Source: Gymnothorax reevesii
Taxonomy: Eukaryota; Chordata; Actinopteri; Anguilliformes; Muraenidae
Reading direction: 5' to 3'
Assembly: GCA_029721435.1 (NCBI GenBank)
Contig: CM056582.1
Coordinates: 44,226,611 to 44,290,610 of the forward strand
Length of the DNA stretch: 64,000 bases
The position numbers and the translations under genes are program-made. The notes beneath the pieces are model-generated. The model saw only the letters and a list, made by a program, of their open reading frames with translations. It was not told the origin of the DNA and searched no databases. Each line of letters begins with the position of its first letter. Position 1 is the first letter of the stretch. Below are positions 59,251 to 64,000 of the stretch, in pieces.

Positions 59251-60053
59251 ACCTTTGTTTATGAGAAAATTTACAGATTAATTTCCTCAATTTTGAGAGA
59301 AGATTCTTCTCAATCTCTCAGTCCTTGCCCAATTTTTAACCTTTCACTTTTGTATTTGGACAGGGTTTCTCCATCATCTTTACCGTCAAAGCAAGGACAG
59401 ATGCTTGATATGACAGCCAACCAGAAGGAGAATACACAAAATGTTTGAGTTGTAACACACTTGCGCCAACATCACATTGCAAGTGTCTGCATTCATCATT
59501 CGAGGGCGAGATTAAACAATGCCATCAGAAACTTCAGCTCAAATTCAGCATTATGAACGAATTTATCTCAGACGATGCAAGCGTGTGACGAATGACTCAA
59601 GGTCTTTGATGCCAAATGGAAATAAATTCAACTTGCGAGCAAACGTTGGGACAATTAACGAGGGAGAGCAAAGCATTACTAAGCTATAGGAGTAATTAAA
59701 GAAGTGGAAAGCATCATGGAAATGGACAAGACCATGGTACTGCGTTATGTGGGATGGAAATAAATCAAGGCTCCATCTTGACCATGAAATGTTGCCAAAT
59801 GCTGTGAGGGCACTGTTCGAGCATTTCATGCGGCAGCAGTGGTAGCTCACTTACTTGGTATGAGCCATACGATAAATGAATGTCAGGGGCCACTCTTGAT
59901 GGTTTGCTGGAGGATGAATGATTTACCATTTGCAGGTGAGGAAACTGCTCAAAATAGCCTGAAATTTTCTCAGAGATGACAGTTTCTGGAGGAAATGCTG
60001 TCTTCGCACGGATTTTTACCATTTGGTGGTATCAGAATTTTGAGTGCAGATTT

Positions 60054-60126
60054 GCCGAAATAGCTCAGTTGGGAGAGCGTTAGACTGAAGATCTAAAGGT
60101 CCCTGGTTCGATCCCGGGTTTCGGCA
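60054..60126 (+). tRNA. tRNA-Phe-GAA: tRNA-Phe (GAA), intact, unit 33
   Basis: Intact class, identical to 2258. Its 5' spacer is a mosaic of two haplotypes, switching near 59994-60004. Confidence 0.97.
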
Positions 60127-60524
60127 ATTTGAGTGCCTTGGCTTGGCGTTGCGAGGAAATTAGGTCTGTTTTTACTTACTTGTGCAAAAACAAGATGACT
60201 GGAGTCCTTTCGTTTGCATGCCCTGTGAACAAAAAAAGTCAGCTGGACGAAAGAGGCGAATGTACTGTGGGCTGCACGAACAGAATGATGTAGTGTTGGG
60301 CAAGAATGGTTCTCATGGCAGTGCTGCATCTTGCAAGCCACTTTTAGCCTGGAGAAATATCAGTGCTCAATGGTTAGCTTTTGAAAAAAGTGCTTGTTTG
60401 ATCACCAGGCCATGTGTAATAGTGTTGAAAGAACAGAGCTTAGGTTTCCCAATGTCATTCTCAGCGAAAATGAGTCAGCTTTTGATCTTTGTTTTGACAG
60501 TAACTGAGGGAAAAAAACCTCCAA

Positions 60525-60596
60525 CTCCCCGTCGGGGAATCGAACCCCGGTCTCCCGCGTGACAGGCGGGGATACTCACCACTATACTAACGAGGA
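60525..60596 (-). tRNA. tRNA-Asp-GTC: tRNA-Asp (GTC), unit 33
   Basis: Canonical sequence with a T7 terminator. Confidence 0.97.
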
Positions 60597-61042
60597 CAAA
60601 ATAGCCATGCAAAGCCTGACATTGTATGTGCTGTAGCATGCCATTCCAAATGTCTGCAATGACCTTTTGCAGGCCTTGAAAAACAATGGCGATTAAACCT
60701 TATGTTAATTTCAGCAATGGCTCCGGAGCTGTCCTTGCTTTCACTATTCCTGGCACAAACAGAACTAATCATGCATAGTGTTAGAGGACTTAGACTTCAA
60801 ATTAGAACTGAAACATTGCTTGCTGTTCATCATTGCTGTCAATGCCAGGGGTCCTGGCGGGCTTCAGTGCTTGAGCAGTAGGGGTCAGAAGTTATACAAG
60901 TAAGAGTTATCCTCTGATATAAAGGCAGCGAAGGGTCTCTTCTGCTCAGAAACCTGCACAGTATTTTGAAATTGGTTTTGCTTCCTGGTCTGCCTGGGCA
61001 GTAAAAGCGGGAGCATGCCTTTGAGGGCACAGGGGGCAACTC

Positions 61043-61115
61043 TGGAGAATGCGGGCGTCGATCCCGCTACCTCTCGCATGCTAAGCGAGCGCTCTACTAT
61101 TTGAGCTAATTCCCC
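61043..61115 (-). tRNA. tRNA-Ala-AGC: tRNA-Ala (AGC), G18A variant, unit 33
   Basis: G18A class with octamer at 61118-61125. Confidence 0.85.
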
Positions 61116-61918
61116 ACATTTGCATATGAGAAAATTTACAGATGAATTTCCTCAATTTTGATTGAAGATTCTTCTCAATCTCTCAGTCCTTGCCCAATTT
61201 TTAACCTTTCACTTTTGTATTTGGACAGGGTTTCTCCATCATCTTTACCATCAAAGCATGGACAGATGCTTGATATGACAGCCAACCAGAAGGAGAATAC
61301 ACAAAATGTTTGAGTTGTAACACGCTTGCGCCAACATTACATTGCAAGTGTCTGCATTCATCATTCGAGGGCAAGATTAAACAATGCCATCAGAAACTTC
61401 AGCTCAAATTCAGCATTGTGAACGATTTTATCTCAGACGATGCAAGCGTGTGACGAATGTCTCAAGGTCTTGGATGCCAAATGGAAATAAATTCAACTTG
61501 CGAGCAAACGTTGGGACAATTAACGAGGGAGAGCAAAACATTACTAAGCTATAGGAGTAATTAAAGAAGTGGAAAGCATCATGGAAATGGACAAGACCAT
61601 GGTACTGCGTTATGTGGGATGGAAATAAATCAAGGCTCCATCTTGACCATGAAATGTTGCCAAATGCTGTGAGGGCACTGTTCGAGCGTTTCATGCGGCA
61701 GCAGTGGTAGCTCACTTACTTGGTATGAGCCATACGATAAATGAATGTCAGGGGCCACTCTTGATGGTTTGCTGGAGGATGAATGATTTACCATTTGCAG
61801 GTGAGGAAACTGCTCAAAATAGCCTGAAATTTTCTCAGAGATGACAGTTTCTGGAGGACATGCTGTCTTCGCACGGATTTTTACCATTTGGTGGTATCAC
61901 AATATTTAGTGCAGATTT

Positions 61919-61991
61919 GCCAAAATACCTCAGTTGGGAGAGCGTTAGACTGAAGATTTAAAGGTCCCTGGTTCAATCCCGGGTTTCGTCA
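61919..61991 (+). pseudogene. tRNA-Phe-GAA: tRNA-Phe (GAA), degenerate copy, unit 34
   Basis: Degenerate class with all five substitutions. Confidence 0.8.
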
Positions 61992-62388
61992 ATTTGAGTG
62001 CCTTGGCTTGGCGTTGTGAGGAAATGAGGTCTGTTTTTACTTACTTGTGCAAAAACAAGATGACTGGAGTCGTTTCGTTTGCTTGCCCTGTGAACAAAAA
62101 AAGTCAGCTGGACGAAAGAGGCGAATGTACTGTGGGCTGCACGAACAGAATGATGTAGTGTTGGGCAAGAATGGTTCTCATGGCAGTGCTGCATCTTGCA
62201 AGCCACTTTTAGCCTGGAGAAATATCAGTGCTCAATGGTTAGCTTTTGAAAAAAGTGCTTCTTTGATCACCAGGCCATGTGTAATAGTGTTGAAAGAACA
62301 GAGCTTAAGTTTCCCAATGTCATTCTCAGCGACAATGAGTCAGCTTCTGATCTTTGTTTTGACAGTAACTGAGGGAAAAAACCTCCAA

Positions 62389-62460
62389 CTCCCCGTCGGG
62401 GAATCGAACCCCGGTCTCCCGCGTGACAGGCGGGGATACTCACCACTATACTAACGAGGA
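62389..62460 (-). tRNA. tRNA-Asp-GTC: tRNA-Asp (GTC), unit 34
   Basis: Canonical sequence with a T6 terminator. Confidence 0.97.
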
Positions 62461-62906
62461 CAAAATAGCCATGCAAAGCCTGACATTGTATGTGCTGTAG
62501 CATGCCATTCCAAATGTCTGCAATGACCTTTTGCAGGCCTTGTAAAACAATGGCGATTAAACCTTCTGTTAATTTCAGCAATGGCTCCGGAGCTGTCCTT
62601 TCTTTCACTATTCCTGGCACAAACAGAACTAATCATGCATAGTGTTAGAGGACTTAGACTTCAAATTAGAACTGAAACATTGCTTGCTGTTCATCATTGC
62701 TGTCAATGCCAGGGGTCCTGGCGGGCTTCAGTGCTTGAGCAGTAGGGGTCAGAAGTTATACAAGTAAGAGTTATCCTCTGATATAAAGGCAGCGAAGGGT
62801 CTCTTCTGCTCAGAAACCTGCACTGTATTTTGAAATTGGTTTTGCTTCCTGGTCTGCCTGAGCAGTAAAAGCAGGAGCATGCCTTTGAGGGCACAGGGGG
62901 CAACTC

Positions 62907-62979
62907 TGGAGAATGCGGGCGTCGATCCCGCTACCTCTCACATGCTTAGCGAGCGCTCTACCATTTGAGCTAATTCCCC
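62907..62979 (-). pseudogene. tRNA-Ala-AGC: tRNA-Ala (AGC), U33A+C40U copy, unit 34
   Basis: U33A plus C40U class with octamer at 62982-62989. Its 3' spacer reads CAGGAGC where the other U33A units read CAGGAAC. Confidence 0.65.
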
Positions 62980-63782
62980 ACATTTGCATATGAGAAAATT
63001 TACCGATGAATTTCCTCAATTTTGAGTGAAGATTCTTCTCAATCTCTCAGTCCTTGCCCAATTTTTAACCTTTCACTTTTGTATTTGGACAGGGTTTCTC
63101 CATCATCTTTACCATCAAAGCATGGACAGATGCTTGATATGACAGCCAACCAGAAAAAGAATACACAAAATGTTTGAGTTGTAACACGCTTGCGCCAACA
63201 TTACATTGCAAGTGTCTGCATTCATCATTCGAGGGCAAGATTAAACAATGCCATCAGAAACTTCAGCTCAAATTCAGCATTGTGAACGATTTTATCTCAG
63301 ACGATGCAAGCGTGTGACGAATGACTCAAGGTCTTTGATGCCAAATGGAAATAAATTCAACTTGCGAGCAAACGTTGGGACAATTAACGAGGGAGAGCAA
63401 AGCATTACTAAGCTATAGGAGTAATTAAAGAAGTGGAAAGCATCATGGAAATGGACAAGACCATGGTACTGCGTTATGTGGGATGGAAATAAATCAAGGC
63501 TCCATCTTGACCATGAAATGTTGCCAAATGCTGTGAGGGCACTGTTCGAGCATTTCATGCGGCAGCAGTGGTAGCTCACTTAATTGGTATGAGCCATACG
63601 ATAAATGAATGTCAGGGGCCACTCTTGATGGTTTGCTGGAGGATGAATGATTTACCATTTGCAGGTGAGGAAACTGCTCAAAATAGCCTGAAATTTTCTC
63701 AGAGATGACAGTTTCTGGAGGAAATGCTGTCTTTGCACGGATTTTTACCGTTTGGTGGTATCAGAATTTTGAGTGCAGATTT

Positions 63783-63855
63783 GCCGAAATAGCTCAGTTG
63801 GGAGAGCGTTAGACTGAAGATCTAAAGGTCCCTGGTTCGATCCCGGGTTTCGGCA
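63783..63855 (+). tRNA. tRNA-Phe-GAA: tRNA-Phe (GAA), intact, unit 35 (partial unit)
   Basis: Intact class, identical to 2258. The unit is cut by the window end before its tRNA-Asp. A private C-to-A change lies in the 5' spacer (TTAATTGG near 63580). Confidence 0.97.
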
Positions 63856-64000
63856 ATTTGAGTGCCTTGGCTTGGCGTTGCGAGGAAATTAGGTCTGTTT
63901 TTACTTACTTGTGCAAAAACAAGATGACTGGAGTCCTTTCGTTTGCATGCCCTGTGAACAAAAAAAGTCAGCTGGACGAAAGAGGCGAATGTACTGTGGG
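63856..64000. other. Start of the Phe-Asp spacer, truncated by window end
   Basis: These 145 bp match the start of the Phe-Asp spacer of the intact-Phe units, including the T5 terminator 43 nt past the gene. The array continues beyond the window. Confidence 0.8.

Larger units (their letters stand above)
1..64000. repeat. Tandem tDNA array, about 34.3 copies of a 1,864/1,865-bp three-tRNA unit
   Basis: The sequence returns to the same 1.86-kb unit from the first base to the last. Measured from one tRNA-Phe start to the next, the period is 1,864 bp in units whose tRNA-Asp is followed by six T and 1,865 bp where it is followed by seven. Each unit carries tRNA-Phe (+), tRNA-Asp (-) and tRNA-Ala (-). 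Phe and Asp face each other, and Ala and the next Phe diverge across an 803-bp spacer. Copies differ by scattered single-base changes that fall into a few recurring haplotypes. This is what concerted evolution by unequal crossover and gene conversion produces. Neither array boundary is in the window, so the true copy number is larger than seen here. Confidence 0.98.

Noticed and set aside
1..64000. CRISPR array or bacterial tRNA operon
   Set aside because: The repeat is 1.86 kb, not a short direct repeat with unique spacers. The tRNAs lack encoded CCA and have eukaryotic A/B boxes and T-run terminators.
1..64000. tRNA-derived SINE or other transposon family as the basis of the repeat
   Set aside because: The tRNAs are full length with both ends intact, no A-rich tail or target-site duplication is seen, and copies are strictly tandem at a fixed period.

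Overview
The whole 64-kb window is one uninterrupted head-to-tail tandem array of a 1,864- or 1,865-bp unit. It holds about 34.3 copies, and neither edge of the array lies inside the window. Every complete unit has the same three-gene layout: tRNA-Phe (anticodon GAA) on +, a spacer of about 397 bp, tRNA-Asp (GTC) on -, a spacer of about 446 bp, tRNA-Ala (AGC) on -, then an 803-bp spacer to the next tRNA-Phe. The window contains 35 tRNA-Phe, 34 tRNA-Asp and 34 tRNA-Ala loci. I see no credible protein-coding gene. The many short reading frames recur only because the DNA recurs, and most of them cross tRNA genes or differ in frame between units.

The organism is a eukaryote, most likely a vertebrate. 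The tRNAs have no encoded CCA, carry internal A and B boxes, and are followed by T-run RNA polymerase III terminators. From memory, the Phe and Asp genes match the standard vertebrate tRNA sequences and the Ala gene is one base away. Tandem tDNA satellites of this kind are known from amphibians (Xenopus) and fish. The species cannot be fixed from this window.

The units are not all alike. tRNA-Phe exists in three forms: 18 intact, 13 with five substitutions that break three stem pairs and the A box, and 4 hybrids that join a degenerate 5' part to an intact 3' part. tRNA-Ala exists in four forms: 12 canonical, 9 with G18A, 9 with C13G plus G18A, and 4 with U33A plus C40U. tRNA-Asp is nearly invariant: 27 canonical, 4 with A46G, 3 with A37C. 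Units are numbered 1-35 by their tRNA-Phe, and positions within a tRNA use standard tRNA numbering.

The order of variants shows higher-order repeats. A 4-unit period (7,457 bp) covers units 1-8. A 9-unit period (16,779 bp, a 5-unit block plus a 4-unit block) covers roughly 23.4-58.2 kb with only two differences noticed by eye. Mosaic units with visible breakpoints point to repeated unequal crossover and gene conversion. The 1-bp difference in unit length comes from a 6-T versus 7-T terminator behind tRNA-Asp.
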